Position numbers and translations under genes: made by a program
Shown here: piece by piece, positions 12,926 to 28,229 of the stretch
Position numbering within the stretch: the first letter of the stretch is position 1
Layout: each line of letters opens with the position of its first letter
The notes under the pieces: model-generated
Database searches by the model: none
What the model was told of the DNA's origin: nothing
What the model saw: only the letters and a program-made list of their open reading frames with translations
Assembly: GCA_949318235.1 (NCBI GenBank)
Contig: OX439137.1
Coordinates: 5,502,641-5,566,640, forward strand
Length of the DNA stretch: 64,000 bases
DNA from: Ecdyonurus torrentis
Taxonomy: Eukaryota; Arthropoda; Insecta; Ephemeroptera; Heptageniidae
Direction of reading: 5' to 3'

Positions 12926-13268
12926 TTAAAGGAATAGACCGGAGAAAAACATAAGCATTTATATCACAAAACACTTGATGGGATTTACAAAAATAACGTT
13001 AGTTTGTCCCAAAACCCAAGAGTAACCTCGTAGCAGAGATTAGAAAATTCGTTTTATGCAACCCGCATAACATTTTCATACTAATTTTTGCATGTTTCTG
13101 ACGTCATAAACATGAATTTTCACGCAAATTGCATACTTTACAGTTTTTTCACGCTCTCTCGTGGGGCTACGTTAACTTTCTAGTAAAAATTGTCATCAGT
13201 TTTGAAGATCCCATTTCGTGTTTATTCATTAAAAAGCACATGTTGTTTTATGCGGTCTATGGCTTTAA
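12926..13268 (-). mobile_element. MITE family A, copy 2 (full length)
   Basis: Full length at 343 bp. On the minus strand it runs from TTAAAGCCATAGACC to GGTCTATTCCTTTAA. The two ends are imperfect inverted repeats of about 25 bp and both include TTAA. It is paired head-on with copy 3 at 13386, giving a large hairpin. Confidence 0.85.
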
Positions 13269-13385
13269 CTATTACTGTCTTTACAAGTTGTAATCAATCC
13301 TAAAAAGATCTCATTTTCAGTTATTATATCACTTTTACTTACTTTTGCAGTTATAATTTATATTACAATTAATTTAAATTTATAT

Positions 13386-13728
13386 TTAAAGCCATAGACC
13401 ACATAAAACAACAAGTGCTTTTTAATGAATAAACACAAAATGGGATCTTCAAAACTGATGACAATTTTTACCAGAATGTTAATATAGCCCCACGAGAGAG
13501 CGTGAATAAACTGTAAAGTATGCGATTTGCGTGAAAATTCATGTTTATGACGTCAGAAACATGCAAAAATTTGTATGAAAATGTTGTGCGGGTTGCATAA
13601 ATTGAATATTCTGATCACTGCTACGGGGCTATTGTTGGGTTTTGAGACAAAGTAATGTTATTTATGTAAGTCCCATCAAGTGTTTTGTGATATAAATGCT
13701 AATGTTTTTCTCTGGTCTATTCCTTTAA
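13386..13728 (+). mobile_element. MITE family A, copy 3 (full length)
   Basis: 343 bp, the same length as copy 2 and in opposite orientation across a 117-bp AT-rich spacer. Contains TATGACGTCAGAAACATGC and GGGTTTTGAGACAAA. Confidence 0.85.
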
Positions 13729-14317
13729 ATAACTTGAGCAGAAAAAAACTTACTACTAGCAAGGACATAAATCTTGTAAAAGTAAATATTAACTTAAAAC
13801 AGGTATTGATAAAAAAGAAGAAGAAGTTATAAGTCTCGATATCACACAACTTAAATATTTATGTTGTAAATTCATTTTCAAGTAACATGGACTTTATTAT
13901 ATAAGATTTTGGTTGGATGATGTGTTTTTTTATATATACTTTCATGAAATAAAAAGCACTGAAGTGTATTTACAGCAAAGATGATATTTTACACTCGAGT
14001 GCTAACGACGCCAACGCGTGTTTCCTTGAGATGTATCAAAAATTTGACATGCGGATCATTGGCAATCACCTTTCTACTCTTCTCTTCCACCATCAAGTAT
14101 CAATATCAGACAGCTAATATCATCTAGAATTTTTCTCACCATCAAACATAGTACAAAAATATTCTTAAAGAAAGTTAAAATGAATAAAGAATTTTTTTTG
14201 TATACATATAGGTCACTGCATTGATATAAGCCAATTGTTATAAAAAGGTAACAAAAAAAATAATAATAATAAATATTGAATGTAAATTTAAACCTGCAGA
14301 AAAAGAGAAAAAAGTGA
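13729..14317. other. AT-rich DNA without recognised features
   Basis: A less AT-rich patch at about 13995-14125 has no splice-flanked open frame that I can support. Confidence 0.5.
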
Positions 14318-14326
14318 CTTAATTTT

Positions 14327-14558
14327 CAAGGACCATAATATAATAAAGAGGTTGAACGCAGCACAAAAATCGCGCATTCAATTTAATTTTGCGATTGTAC
14401 TTGGTTCTAAGCCAATACGATGCCATTCACCAGTTACGTCACTGATAAGGTGAACAAAGTTGCAAGTGGTGATATGACGTCTTTGGTGAATTACTTTAAG
14501 CTGCGTGACCTTGGCCAAAACTTTTCCCGGAGCATCTAACCTCTTTTAATGGACCTTG
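14327..14558 (-). mobile_element. MITE family K, copy 2, with 9-bp target duplication
   Basis: Tips are CAAGGACCAT and ATGGACCTTG. It is flanked by CTTAATTTT (14318-14326) and CGTAATTTT (14559-14567), which agree at 8 of 9 positions. The interior is the reverse complement of the copy at 8765. Confidence 0.8.
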
Positions 14559-14567
14559 CGTAATTTT

Positions 14568-15576
14568 TTTGTAGTTTATTTATTTTTAAAAATCTTGAAA
14601 GTGAAATTTTTTTCTCGTTCAAAATATGTATAAAATATCGTAATCGAAAACTATAGTTACGAACTTTTTATAGTGACTCTAGATGGTTTTCATTGTTCGT
14701 ACCACAATTTTGCGCTCAAAGAAATAAAAAAAAAATAAATAAATAAAAGCTTTATAATAAGCACTTATGTAGCATAATTATTTCGTTGTTGGATGTCTAC
14801 TGTATGATTTCGTAAAATAAATGAATAGCTTTCTTTCTTTATGAAAAGTGATGAAAAATAATTTTTTTTTGCAGCACAGTTAATTCCAACAGAACTCTTC
14901 AAAGTTTCTTCTTTTCGTGCTTAAAAAATCAACATGGACTGAGATCGGAATGAAATGAAAATATTAGCAATATTTCTCGAGTTCCATCACATATTGACTT
15001 TTGAATAAGATTAATTTTGAGTGCCAGTTTTCGCGAGTTATAATTTTTTTATATAGATTATTTTTGTTCCGTAAAAGGTATAAACCGACTTACATGCACG
15101 GTCTTCTGATATATTTTGAATCTAGTATTCATGTCCCAGTGTTGTACAATATAATGAGATACATTAATGTATAAGCTAACATTATAGCAAATTACAGATT
15201 ACAGATACAATGATTTTGAGCAATTGCATCATTTGTGACTTTGACTGTTATGTCTGTATATTATTATTATTATTATTTATTTATTAACATTATTTTAAAG
15301 TTCCTTATTTAAATATTTAGATATTTAAAGACGTATATTATGAAACATATATTTCATATTTTATGAAAACAATTTTAAACCACAGTAAAATATTTACTTT
15401 CATTCGTTGAATAATAAATCTTAAATATTTCATATCTTGTGTATTCATAATTTAACATGGATTTCAATGGTATTAACTACCTAGGATTAATTTACAAATA
15501 ACGATTGGAATACAGAAACTAAAGTTATTGAATATTCATATTATGCTTACTTTGGTAGGAGACAGAGGAAATTACA
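14568..15576. other. AT-rich DNA with a short LINE-tail remnant
   Basis: About 15075-15125 resembles, on the minus strand, the family O tail at 22117 and 37105 (AGAAGACCGTGCATGTAAGT). Nothing else is recognised. Confidence 0.45.
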
Positions 15577-15917
15577 TAAAGACATAGAAAACATGAAATA
15601 ACAAGTTCGTTTTAATCATTAAACACAAAATGTGATCTACAAAACTGATGATAATTTTACCAGAATGTAAATGTGGTCCCACAAGAGAGCGTGACAAAAC
15701 TATAAAGTATGCAATTTGCGTGAATATTTCTGTTTATGATGTCAGAAACAGGCAAAAAGTAGTATAAAAATGTTGTGCGGGTTGCATAAATCGAAATTTT
15801 CCGATCACTACTTCGGCGCTATACTTGGGTTTTGAGACCAATTAATGTTATTGCTGTAAGTCCCATCAAGTGTTTTGTGATTTAAATGCTTATGTTTTCA
15901 TGTTGTCTATACTTTAA
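15577..15917 (+). mobile_element. MITE family A, copy 4 (degraded)
   Basis: Near full length, but with degraded tips (TAAAGACATAGA at the left, TGTCTATACTTTAA at the right). It keeps GTGCGGGTTGCATAAAT and GTCCCATCAAGTGTTTTGTG. Its CRE core is mutated (TGATGTCAG). Confidence 0.8.
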
Positions 15918-16717
15918 AAAAAAAAAAGCATTGCAATTTTACAGTTAAAAACTGTACCCAAACGTCTTCTATATTATTTTTTTTTCTGGGATATCATAAT
16001 AAAATCTTTTAATATTTTAAATTGTCTTTTAAAAGAATGCAAGTGTAAAATACGCCTGCGCAAAAGCTGGTTATGCAACAAGTCACTTGTTTGCCTAATT
16101 TACACTGCAACCTGTTCAAGCATGTCCCATAGCATTGTATACAAGTATATAGATACCCCTATATATGTCATGTATATAGTATAAAGCTACTCTTTTAGTA
16201 TAGCCTTTGGGGGAGACGTTGCACTTAACATATTACGTCATTTTCTAAAGTGCATCTTCTTTACGCAATAAGTTTCACATAGAGAGAAAAAAAATGAATC
16301 CTTGCTTACGAAGCTTGTCACAGAGGCCTATGGTGTTTCATAATGTTTCATATATTTTATATAAATACATGGATGGTTTAGTACATAAAAATTCATATAA
16401 ATATAAATATTTGCTAGAATTTAGTTTTTTTTGGGGGGGGGGGGTTGGGGGGGGGTAATTTATTTAGCACAAAATGCAACGTCAGTATATGTTTTGCTTT
16501 TTACTTCAATTTTTTATGATATTAAATTACAAAAGTCTATATTGATAAAATTAAGCCAACATTTTTTAGTTATTCCATATTGACATTTTTTATATATAGA
16601 AATAACATGACATTTTAATCGATGCTTTAAAAACTCATAACACTAAAAGCTACTGAAATTTTCAGCCCAACCCAAACTTTGTATTTAGAGTCATATCTAC
16701 GCCTTCTCTTTACCTTG

Positions 16718-16749
<32 letters not shown>

Positions 16750-16990
16750 GGAGCTCGTTCATGTTATGATTCGTTTTTTAGTTATGCTTTCTTCTTTATT
16801 ATGATATGCAATTTTACGTGTTTTAAACTTATGAAGTGGAATTTTAAAAACCTCAACTTGGCATATTAAGCCGTATACCAAGACAAAATTAACATAAAAT
16901 TATTATTTTGTTAATTATAAATAATGCCTAGACTAACGCTTGTTGTAGCAATCATTGTTACTATGAACTGTGCGGTTCAATCCAAATTCT

Positions 16991-17028
<38 letters not shown>

Positions 17029-17716
17029 CAGTGATTATTATGTTACTACATATAATATAAGTATGAACTTATGTAATCCAAAGAGGATTCCCGCTGAAAA
17101 GTACTGATCAGCTGGAGACGTGTTGGGTCAAAATTACATTGATCAAAGGGGCAAAAAAATATAACTTCCAGGATAAAACAAATTAAAGGCAATATAGAAA
17201 ACTGAATAACGATATTCTCTTCGGATTACCTATCTATAGAAATACCTTACCTGCATACTTTTACATAATAATACACACAAAACATACAAAAAAAAAATCT
17301 TATAAAAGTTATACATTTAAATATTATATCAATTTTTCACTATTTCTCGACAGCACAATAATATACTGCTTGTGAATATATTGCATTATTTAAACAGAAT
17401 TGTAATATATTATATTTTAGTTATTATTGTTTCATTATATACCACAAGAACTTTATTTCATAATAATACTACTTTAAAACAGAATATAAATATCAAAAAA
17501 AACAAACATGTTTTTATTAAAAACACAAGTCTTATTAAATATTCATTTTCATATTTTATTAATATACGTACATCTGGTTGCAGTTGAATAAATCTAATAA
17601 TACCAACCAAAGAGACGATATATCAAAATGTCATGGTAACAACTTGTTATATTAATATACGTACAGAGTGTCCAATATGTCAACCAACAAGAGTAAATTT
17701 TGTAACAATGACAGCA
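15918..17716. other. AT-rich DNA without recognised features
   Basis: Contains a G-rich run at 16432-16456 after a T run, and T or A homopolymers at about 16719-16746 and 16998-17026. No exon is recognised. Confidence 0.5.
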
Positions 17717-18279
17717 GATCTTGTTGCGAACAAAATGTCTATCTCGTATTTTGTCAGGCGTAGCAAATGGTCTATCTTGTTTTTTGTCAGCGTAAGCAAA
17801 ATGTCTATTGTCACGTCAACTGGCAGGATCACCACTTGACGGCACTAATTTATGATGTATATTTAGGCTATGATATATGATAGGTTGATATATTAAATAA
17901 CACACTGTATGACGTTGTATGTCATTTATTGACTAACAAATTAATACACAAGATATATGTGTCAGCGCGTTGCATAATCTCCGCGCTGACCGACTTACCT
18001 ACACATCAAGTGTAGTTCCTTTTTATATCCATAACTTGCACAGCACTGCAGTTCTCATTCTGCAATGTGTGCATTATTTATTACATAATTACATAACATT
18101 ATACTTATGTAATTTGTGTTACATAACAATATAATAATGCTGTCACACTATCTCGAGCGCCATCTCCATAACGTTCGGGAACGAGATAGACCTTTTGTTT
18201 CCACTGACAAAAAAACAAGATAGACCTTTTGCTTCGCCTGACAAAATACGAGATAGACCTTTTGCTCGCCAACAAGATC
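17717..18279. mobile_element. MITE family H, long copy
   Basis: Terminal inverted arms of about 115 bp each hold three tandem units of about 33 bp (GTCTATCTCGTATTTTGTCA plus GCAAA spacers). The outer tips are GATCTTGTTGCG and GCCAACAAGATC. The unique middle (about 17830-18150) is lost in the short copy at 9097. The middle has no coding capacity. Repeated units inside TIRs recall Foldback-like or other subterminal-repeat elements. Confidence 0.8.
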
Positions 18280-18387
18280 ATGGGTAATCATAATCACTGA
18301 TTTTTAGAAACTATAAATTTTTCACGTCAATTACGGCAACAGAAGTATAAAAATATTATGAATTTAAGGACACCGAAAAAATTAATA

Positions 18388-18600
18388 CTAACAAAATGTA
18401 ATAGGTGGACATATAGCCTAGAACACAGGTATTATTATACTACAATAATACCTAATGCAGGTGCAATGTGCAACAATAAAGGTGTGACTCACTTATATTA
18501 AGAGGTATTGTAGTTTTATAACTACCTGTTCCAAATTCAAGTGTACCTATTGCAAAATACAGGTTCATGTACCTGCAATTAGTAGTATTTTTTTTTTCGT
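18388..18600 (+). repeat. Dispersed repeat family P, copy 1
   Basis: Matches the reverse complement of 44398-44655 over about 200 bp, including ACACAGGTATTATTATACTA, GCAACAATAAAGGTGTGACT and TGCAAAATACAGGTTCATGT. The class is unknown. Confidence 0.7.
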
Positions 18601-18826
18601 GGACCCATGACTCTTAGACACGGGAAAAAATATTGATTGTCGTGAGCCGTAATGAAAATACAGTTAAAAATAATGGTAGAATTTTATTTTTCAATTGTCT
18701 TATTAGTAAGCATCATGAAGCCTTTTTTTTTTTCTTCAGTTTTTCAGTTTTGAGTCAAAATTACTTTCACACTTTCCAGCTTTTTCAACTTCCAGTTTTT
18801 AAAAAAAAAAAAAAAAATATGTCACA

Positions 18827-19168
18827 TTAAAACCATAGACCACATAAAACAACATGTGCTTTTTAATGAATAAACACGAAATGGGATCTTTAAAACTGAT
18901 GACAATTTTTACCAGAATGTTAATGTAGCCCCACGAGAAAGCGTAAAAAAACTGTAAAGTATGCAATTTGCGTGAAAATGCATGTTTATGACGTCAGAAA
19001 CATGCAAAAATTAGTATGAAAATGTTGTTCAGGTTGCATAAATTGAATTTTCTGATCACTGCTATGGGGCTACTGTTGGTTTTTGAGACAAACTAATATT
19101 ATTTATGTAAATCCCATTAAGTGTTTTGTGATATAAATGATTATGTTTTTCTCTGGTCTATTCCTTTC
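18827..19168 (+). mobile_element. MITE family A, copy 5
   Basis: Near full length. The left tip is TTAAAACCATAGACC and the right tip TCTGGTCTATTCCTTTCA, so the right TTAA is lost. Confidence 0.85.
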
Positions 19169-19849
19169 ATAACATATTATAAAATTTAATATAATATTAT
19201 AGCTAGAGGGTAGGAAAAGATATATATTTATATATATTAAAAAATTTATATACTTCACATGTATACACTCTGTATATATTGTGAGGATATTTTCAAATGA
19301 TTTATCACACAAAGTAATGTATTTTTTTCATAATAACAAAACACAAACAATAATAAGATCAGAAAACGGGTGCAGTCATTGGAGTGAGAGAATAATATGC
19401 ATCATTTCCCAGTAACAATCAAAATCTGTTGTTTTTAAACGTTGCTATGGTTACCAACATAAACAATAAAAGCTAGTTATATAATATTTACATTATAAAA
19501 GCCTTGAGGATAATTTAACTTTATATCAATGGAAAACTTCATATTCAAAAGCAGAATAGAGTAAAAAGAATCAAAGCTATATAGTCTTTTAAATGCATTT
19601 TCATTATAGTCTGCATATAGAGGTTGATTCTAGTTTGTTCTGTAAAGTATAGTGAATCTCATTTATACAGTGATTGGCTAACCAACAAAATAAGACACAT
19701 TCATTGGTTGTTCTTGTTTTTTGAGCCGACAACAGTGAGTCGCATGTTAAACATGGAACTTTTTTTGTGCAGTTTCATTCATTTTTATCAGGTCCAAAGT
19801 TCTAAACGAAGAAATAACAATGATTCACCATACATATAAACGTAGTAAA
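19169..19849. other. AT-rich DNA without recognised features
   Basis: No supported exon or repeat copy. Confidence 0.5.
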
Positions 19850-19851
19850 CA

Positions 19852-19985
19852 GGCAGGCTCGGACTGGCCATAAGAGCTAGTACGCGATCGCGGACGTGCC
19901 CCCCCCCCCCCCCCCCCAAGTTGGTGGCCACTAAAATCGGTAGATGTGCCCCCCCCCCTCGATGTTTAAGACGAAGGCTCGTATA
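19852..19985. repeat. C-run segment with a hAT-like terminal motif
   Basis: The segment starts CAGGCTCGGACTGGCC, which resembles termini of some hAT elements, and contains poly-C runs at about 19899-19917 and 19950-19959. No matching opposite end is found, so this may be a fragment or chance. Confidence 0.3.
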
Positions 19986-20117
19986 TACATAAAAAGTAAA
20001 AACTAATAAAAAATAAAATAAAAGTATGTATAGTGACTCTTTTTATTAATTACACCTAAAAGGAAAAGACTAGTAATGTGCAAAATGAAAACTTTTATTT
20101 AAAATATATCATAATTA

Positions 20118-20212
20118 AAACAGGTAATAACGTCATGATCGGATGTTTTTAACAAATGAAAATTTTCGAAGCTGGCTCAATATTTGTGTGTAGTTTACAG
20201 AACGAGCTTCTG
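20118..20212 (+). repeat. Dispersed repeat family X, copy 1
   Basis: Matches the reverse complement of 32005-32091 (CAGGTAATAACGTCATGATC, TTCGAAGCTGGCTCAA, GTGTGTAGTTTA). Confidence 0.65.
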
Positions 20213-20317
20213 TAACTTTATAACAGGTCTTTCTAAAAGTCCTTTTTTTTTAGATGTAAAATTTGAATAAAATTCCTAATTCTTCCGTTGCTATAAGTGA
20301 TTCAATACATTTAATGC

Positions 20318-20419
20318 TGTTCGTAAACCCTGTTTTCTGTTATTCTAAAATGACGATCAACTAGTTCAAAAGTACTGAGCATATTGTTGTATTGAGCAAG
20401 AAAACAGGGTTTACGAACA
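20318..20419. mobile_element. MITE family G, copy 1
   Basis: Inverted termini TGTTCGTAAACCCTGTTTTC and its complement enclose about 50 bp with AAATGACGATCAACTA. Related copies lie at 44889 and 59669. Confidence 0.8.
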
Positions 20420-20885
20420 ACACTATTATTTGTAATAAAAAAATACATTTGCTGAAATCGAGCTATCATAACTATTACGTATTTATTTCTATTATTGACT
20501 TTTTGTTTTATAATCAGTATATTTGTATTTATTAACAAGTGCTGGAATTAAATATCAACTCTTTTCGAGTTAAACTGTATTTTTCGTCCCCAACTCCAAA
20601 ATGATTATTTAATTAAGCAAATTTTTTTTCCATCCCAAGCACTTCTAACGAGCGGTGGTTTTAAATACTTTGCGTCTCAATTTCATTAAAAAAAAGGCCT
20701 CATTAGCCCCTTTTTTTTCTGTACCTTGCGTCATGAATTATTTGGAAGTGATTTTCTACATACCTAAAACATTTTTTCATCTTTATTGTTCTGTTCTGTT
20801 CTTTTTTCTGTTAAAAACTTCATAAAAAGTCTGTTTCATGAATAATACCCTTTCCGATGGTAAAATTGTTACCACATAAAGAATA

Positions 20886-21093
20886 AATTACGTAATTTAT
20901 GCTAACCTTACGTAATTATAGCATAAATTATGCTAAATTGGAACATCACAATTAATTATGCAGTACAACATAATATTTATGCTATGTGACATAGTTGTTG
21001 AGAATTATAGCATTAATTATGTTATATTGAACTAATTATGCTGAAAATGATTGTGCATTATTATTACGTATTTAGTTTTGTCCGTGTAGATTT
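20886..21093. mobile_element. MITE family I, copy 2
   Basis: Runs from TTACGTAATTTATGCTAA to ATTATTACGTATTTAGTT, with repeated GCATAAATTATGC motifs. Confidence 0.65.
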
Positions 21094-22116
21094 TTAAGAT
21101 ATTAATATAGTAATATAATAATAAAATTAAAAAAAGTTTTAAAATGTAATTAATATTATTAAATAAAATTGCTTCAAAATAAGATAAATAAAAACTTTGC
21201 TATAATTTAATAAATTTATATTTCTTTGAAGTCAATGATTTTAGGTCTTTCATCTGTAAAACTTTTTTTCTCTTTTTTTTTTCTCGACGTTTTTCTTTAC
21301 AAATGTCTACTTCGTTATTTCAAAACATTTTATTTTAAAAAATCAATCTGATGTAGACATTAATACAAAACTTTAGAATATAAATTTTTTATCATTCATA
21401 TAATTTATATTATCCTCATCAGTTTCATCAAATTACAACAGAATTTCTATTGTGAATAAAAATGTATTGAAACTCATTCAATATAAAACTGATTTTATTT
21501 ATAATTTTTTAATGTTATTAATTCACTTTTTTTTTCTCCATTTTAAAATACTTTTTACGTAACAGGGTTCTATTTTTTTTTTTTTTTTTTTTTTTTTTTG
21601 CTCATTCTTAATGAGCTTTATTATTATTATTATTTTCTTCTTCTTTGATTCTTTCTTGATTTTTTAATTACATAAATCATTTTTAAGGGTAAAAGTTAGA
21701 AAGCTCTTATCTTACATGAATAAAAATAAGTAAATAACAATGCTAGCTCATATTCAGCACGATTTTGTACTGCGGGATTTGACCAAAAAAGTTCAAAGGA
21801 AGAAAAATCTGAAATTTTGCACAGTAATACATTAGGATATGGCATCTTCAAAAATTTAAAAAAAAAATGTGGGATCACCATGCTAGATTTTAAATTATGA
21901 TTTTTTGAAGTGTTAGTCCCATTAGAGCCCATATTAAATTCAATCATTATTTTATCTCTTATCTAATGGTCACAGGTTCTTAAAATTTTATCATAGGTAG
22001 CTGTTACAATTAACTTTTAAATGACATCATAAAGTTTCGAACTTTTCTTTTTAAATTTTGAGATACAAGCCATCTATATATAACCCTTAAAACAAAATAC
22101 AACATAATCGATGCCA
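21094..22116. other. AT-rich DNA without recognised features
   Basis: Contains a T run at about 21572-21599. No exon is recognised. Confidence 0.5.
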
Positions 22117-22215
22117 TAATAATAATAAATAAATAAATTTTTATTGAGAGGCCATGAAAGGTATACACCACTTACGTGGTCCTCTGGCATATTTGAACAT
22201 AATTATCTCGTCAGA
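22117..22215 (-). mobile_element. LINE-like 3' tail (family O), minus strand
   Basis: On the minus strand it ends in an AATAAAAATTTATTTATT-type tail, after GAGGACCACGTAAGTGGTG and CATGGCCTCTC. The + strand copy at 37105-37200 shows the same order. No coding part remains. Confidence 0.6.
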
Positions 22216-23733
22216 GATTTGTAATAAAATAAAGATTGAATATACAATATACTATTAAATTTAATAATACATTTGATCAAGCCATTAATACTCAGTATTA
22301 TTTAATTATATACAAACATTATCAAAATACACATAAATGGCTATAAAACTGTTTGTATATATCATATTAAATTGGTTATTTACTTTATCACAATCAAAAT
22401 TAACAAAAATTGAATTTCTTCTATTAGCTATCTAATGTTGAAAATAGCAATTAGTAATTTACTAATTTACTTTACTAATTTATTTACTAATGAGGAAATT
22501 TACGCGAATTTTAAAATTCTCGGATCAAAATTTGCAGAAGAAGATCAGACTCCGCTGCAAATTCAAACAAATGACTAACGGCACAGGCTTCTTGGGGGCG
22601 TGGCCGCCACTTTTAAATCATGAATTAATTGCTGAAATTTAATTAATAAAGGTAAATATTGACGTCAATAGAATCTACTAATTATACTCTTTCTAAAAAT
22701 GTGCTCAAATACTGTCCCAAAAATTATTAGTCTTCCTCATTTGCAACAATCGCTATGTTGCAAAGCAAAAATAATTTGTAGTACAGCATAATTATTTATG
22801 GTGTTCCAATTTAGCATCATTAATGCTATAATGACATAAATGCTGCAAAAATTGCGTAATTTATTCGTACCGTGTATAAAATTTAAAAAATAGTCTCTCT
22901 TACTTTTTGAAAATTCAGACAACGGATTCTTTTTACTTATTAGAATAAATAAGTTTAATGTACGCAAGGTGTACAAAAAATATGCTTTAAGGCGTAATAT
23001 AATTAATTTTGACAGATAAATAGTTTCTCTTTAAAAAATACAATATGTACAGATTTTATATTTTGAGTTCCCTTTTATAAATTAGGGAAATAATTTAGAG
23101 GAAAAAAGTACCTTATCTTTATGCTACGATGATTATTATACTTTATATTTTATTATTATTAATTAATTTGAAGGACTTTGGACTATGTATTTCACCGTAA
23201 TGTTTGAAATTCTGAACAAAACCTTAAATAAATGGAATTGTTAGACAAATTAACATTCAAACAATGCATGTATAGAGAAATCATAACATATTATTTCACA
23301 AATTTAAAAGCAGTATTTTTTTATTATTATTATTAAAAAAATATATATTATTAATTATTACCAAAGTTTTAAGTTAAAATTGTGGTTACTCCTGCATGCG
23401 CATAAGATAAATTGCTGCATTAAATAATTACTATATTGTAGAGCACAAAAATGTTGTTATTTTGTAATAACTAATAACATAAGTAATTATGCTGAAAATT
23501 TTAACTATTATGTTATAATAGTATAGTTTTTTAATACAGTACATAATATAAATGTTGCTGCATTAAGCTAGCATAGTTATTAGTTTTTTTTTTTTTTTTC
23601 GATTTTTCTTTTTACGTATTATATTTTTAGGTAACTTTTTTTTCCCTTTTTCTCCACAATGTAATGCGTGTATTGAAAAAAAAAAATGCTCAAACGGAAA
23701 TAAATAAACGGAAAGCTAAACGTATAGAAATGA
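22216..23733. other. AT-rich DNA with family I fragments
   Basis: I-type motifs are scattered at about 22775-22868 and 23400-23600. No exon is recognised. Confidence 0.45.
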
Positions 23734-24045
23734 TTAAAGGCATAGACAAAAAGAAAAAAATTAGCAATTACATCACAAAACACTTGATGGGACTTAAATA
23801 AATAATATTACTTTGTCCTAGAACCCAACTGCAACCCGCACATCATTTTCATACTAATTTTTGACAGTTTATGACGTCATAAAAAGAAATATTCACTCAA
23901 ATTGCATACTTTACAGTTTTTACGCTCTCTCTTGTGGAGTCACATTTACGTTTTGTTAAAAATTATCATTAGTTTTGTAGATCCCATTTTGTGTTTAAAC
24001 ATTAAAATAAACATGTATGTTGTTTCATGTTGCCTATACCTTTAA
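23734..24045 (-). mobile_element. MITE family A, copy 6 (diverged)
   Basis: Runs on the minus strand from TTAAAGGTATAGGC to GTCTATGCCTTTAA, with a deletion relative to the 343-bp copies. Contains TTATGACGTCATAAA. Confidence 0.8.
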
Positions 24046-24477
24046 TTAGTAAATACATAGGTTACAACCACCATTTTTACCTTAAAAATCCGATCTTTAT
24101 CATTTTGCAAAGAAATCAACAAAAGAAAAACGTAACCTTATATACACACAGAGGAAGAGTACATCAGAGCAGTGTATTGGATTATTTTAAAATGCTATTT
24201 GAACGACTATTGCAAGGTAACTCAATTGTGACATGAAAATCTTATTTTTTTATCGTACTTTTGTGTTCACTCAATTGAATTTGTCTCTTTGTAAAATTTT
24301 GCTTTTATCCTGGGTATATTTTTTTTTATTGAAGTTCAAACGTTACATATAACTGTATGAACTATTTTCTTTTTGAACTAAACCCAACTACAATTTAGAA
24401 TTTTAATATAAATTCCGGTTATATTTAAAATTAAATACGACTTATATGTAACTATTACATCTATTAGATTTCTTCAC

Positions 24478-24683
24478 GGACAAAAATAACTAGCATAATA
24501 ATAATTATGCTGGCTCATTTTTAGCACAATTTGTTCATTACAGCATAATTTATGCTATTCTGCATAATAAATATGTTAAATAGAATAAATATTATATTGT
24601 ACAGTATATTTAATTACGTTGTTCCGATTTAGTATTAATTATGCTAGAATGACATAAATATAGCATAAATTATGTAATCTATC
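24478..24683. mobile_element. MITE family I, copy 3
   Basis: The left tip is GGACAAAAATAACTAGCATA and the interior has GCATAATTTATGC motifs, ending in ATAAATTATGTAATC. It lies in opposite orientation to copies 1 and 2. Confidence 0.65.
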
Positions 24684-25119
24684 AAGAATAATTCTCTATA
24701 TAAACCTTGGTAATCTATTCTTTCCGTATTGTTATAACCACATACCTTTCTTTAAAGTCTTTATACGCCATTGCACACATGGGTACATTTTTGTTACATT
24801 TGGTACATTTTTGGGTCATTTTTTGGATCAACCCATATATCATGATGATTAAAATATGAATAATAATCAGGCGCCCGGCCCCGAATCGAGTGATTGTGTT
24901 CGGTTCCAGGGGTCGATATTTCCACCCAGGATAGGACGTGGGGGTAGACTTTACATCTATTATATGCTATTGGCCTAGTTTGCGTTTGTACGGCACTACA
25001 GTTGGTTTTTGAGACAAACTAAAATGTTGGCTATATGTTAGCTCCATCAATTTATTTTGGTCTAAATAACTACGACTTTTTAATGATTTTTGAATTCAAA
25101 CAAATAAATATATAAATTG

Positions 25120-25393
25120 TATAGACCGGTTGCACTCATATTTAAAAGCTGCCATTTTTATGGTCCGGAATACATACGGCCAGCATAGGAAAAACCTCAT
25201 TTTTATTTTTTTTTAATTGCAAAAGAAGCTTCGAACCTAAATCAAAGCCTTATTTCTAGCTTCTAATAAGCTCTAAAAATATGAAAAAATTTCGTTCAGT
25301 TGAAATAAACTCTTTTTATGTGAAAAATTAGGAGAAAAGATGGACAATGCATTAGGCACCACAAACAAAGCGCAAGGATGCGCAAGGGGTATT
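25120..25393 (-). mobile_element. MITE family F, copy 1
   Basis: Matches the reverse complement of 41172-41467 along nearly its whole length: TATAGACCGG tip, CAGCATAGGAAAAACCTCAT, AAATCAAAGCCTTATTTCTA and ATTAGGCACCACAAAC. The distal tip is decayed. Confidence 0.75.
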
Positions 25394-25574
25394 TCTTCCA
25401 TTGTACAATATTAATTATTAAAATTCTACACAGAACATTCCAATAACATGTACAAGATATATATATTATTATACATTTCAACATGAATGGTATCTTTTGA
25501 TATAAAACGTCAAAGTAATATACATACGCAAAGTTATGAGAGCCTTGCATTTTCTTACTTTATGTCAGCTCTTT

Positions 25575-28133
<2,559 letters not shown>

Positions 28134-28229
28134 TGACGTCACTGAGCGTTGTTTACATTCGGTCATAACTCTTGTGACGTCACTAACGTTTTTGTCATGA
28201 CTATTTCAGCACTTACGTTAATGACGTCA
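28134..28229. promoter_or_regulatory. Cluster of three CRE palindromes
   Basis: Three perfect TGACGTCA octamers lie at 28134-28141, 28175-28182 and 28222-28229, with start spacings of 41 and 47 bp. TGACGTCA is the consensus binding site of CREB/ATF bZIP factors. The cluster is not inside any recognised MITE and lies about 8 kb upstream of the adenylyl cyclase exons. Regulatory function is inference. Confidence 0.4.

Noticed and set aside
13440..13560. CTGATGA box in family A as a hammerhead core
   Set aside because: No GAAA box lies at the far side of a pairable stem II, and the box is not followed by complementary strands.
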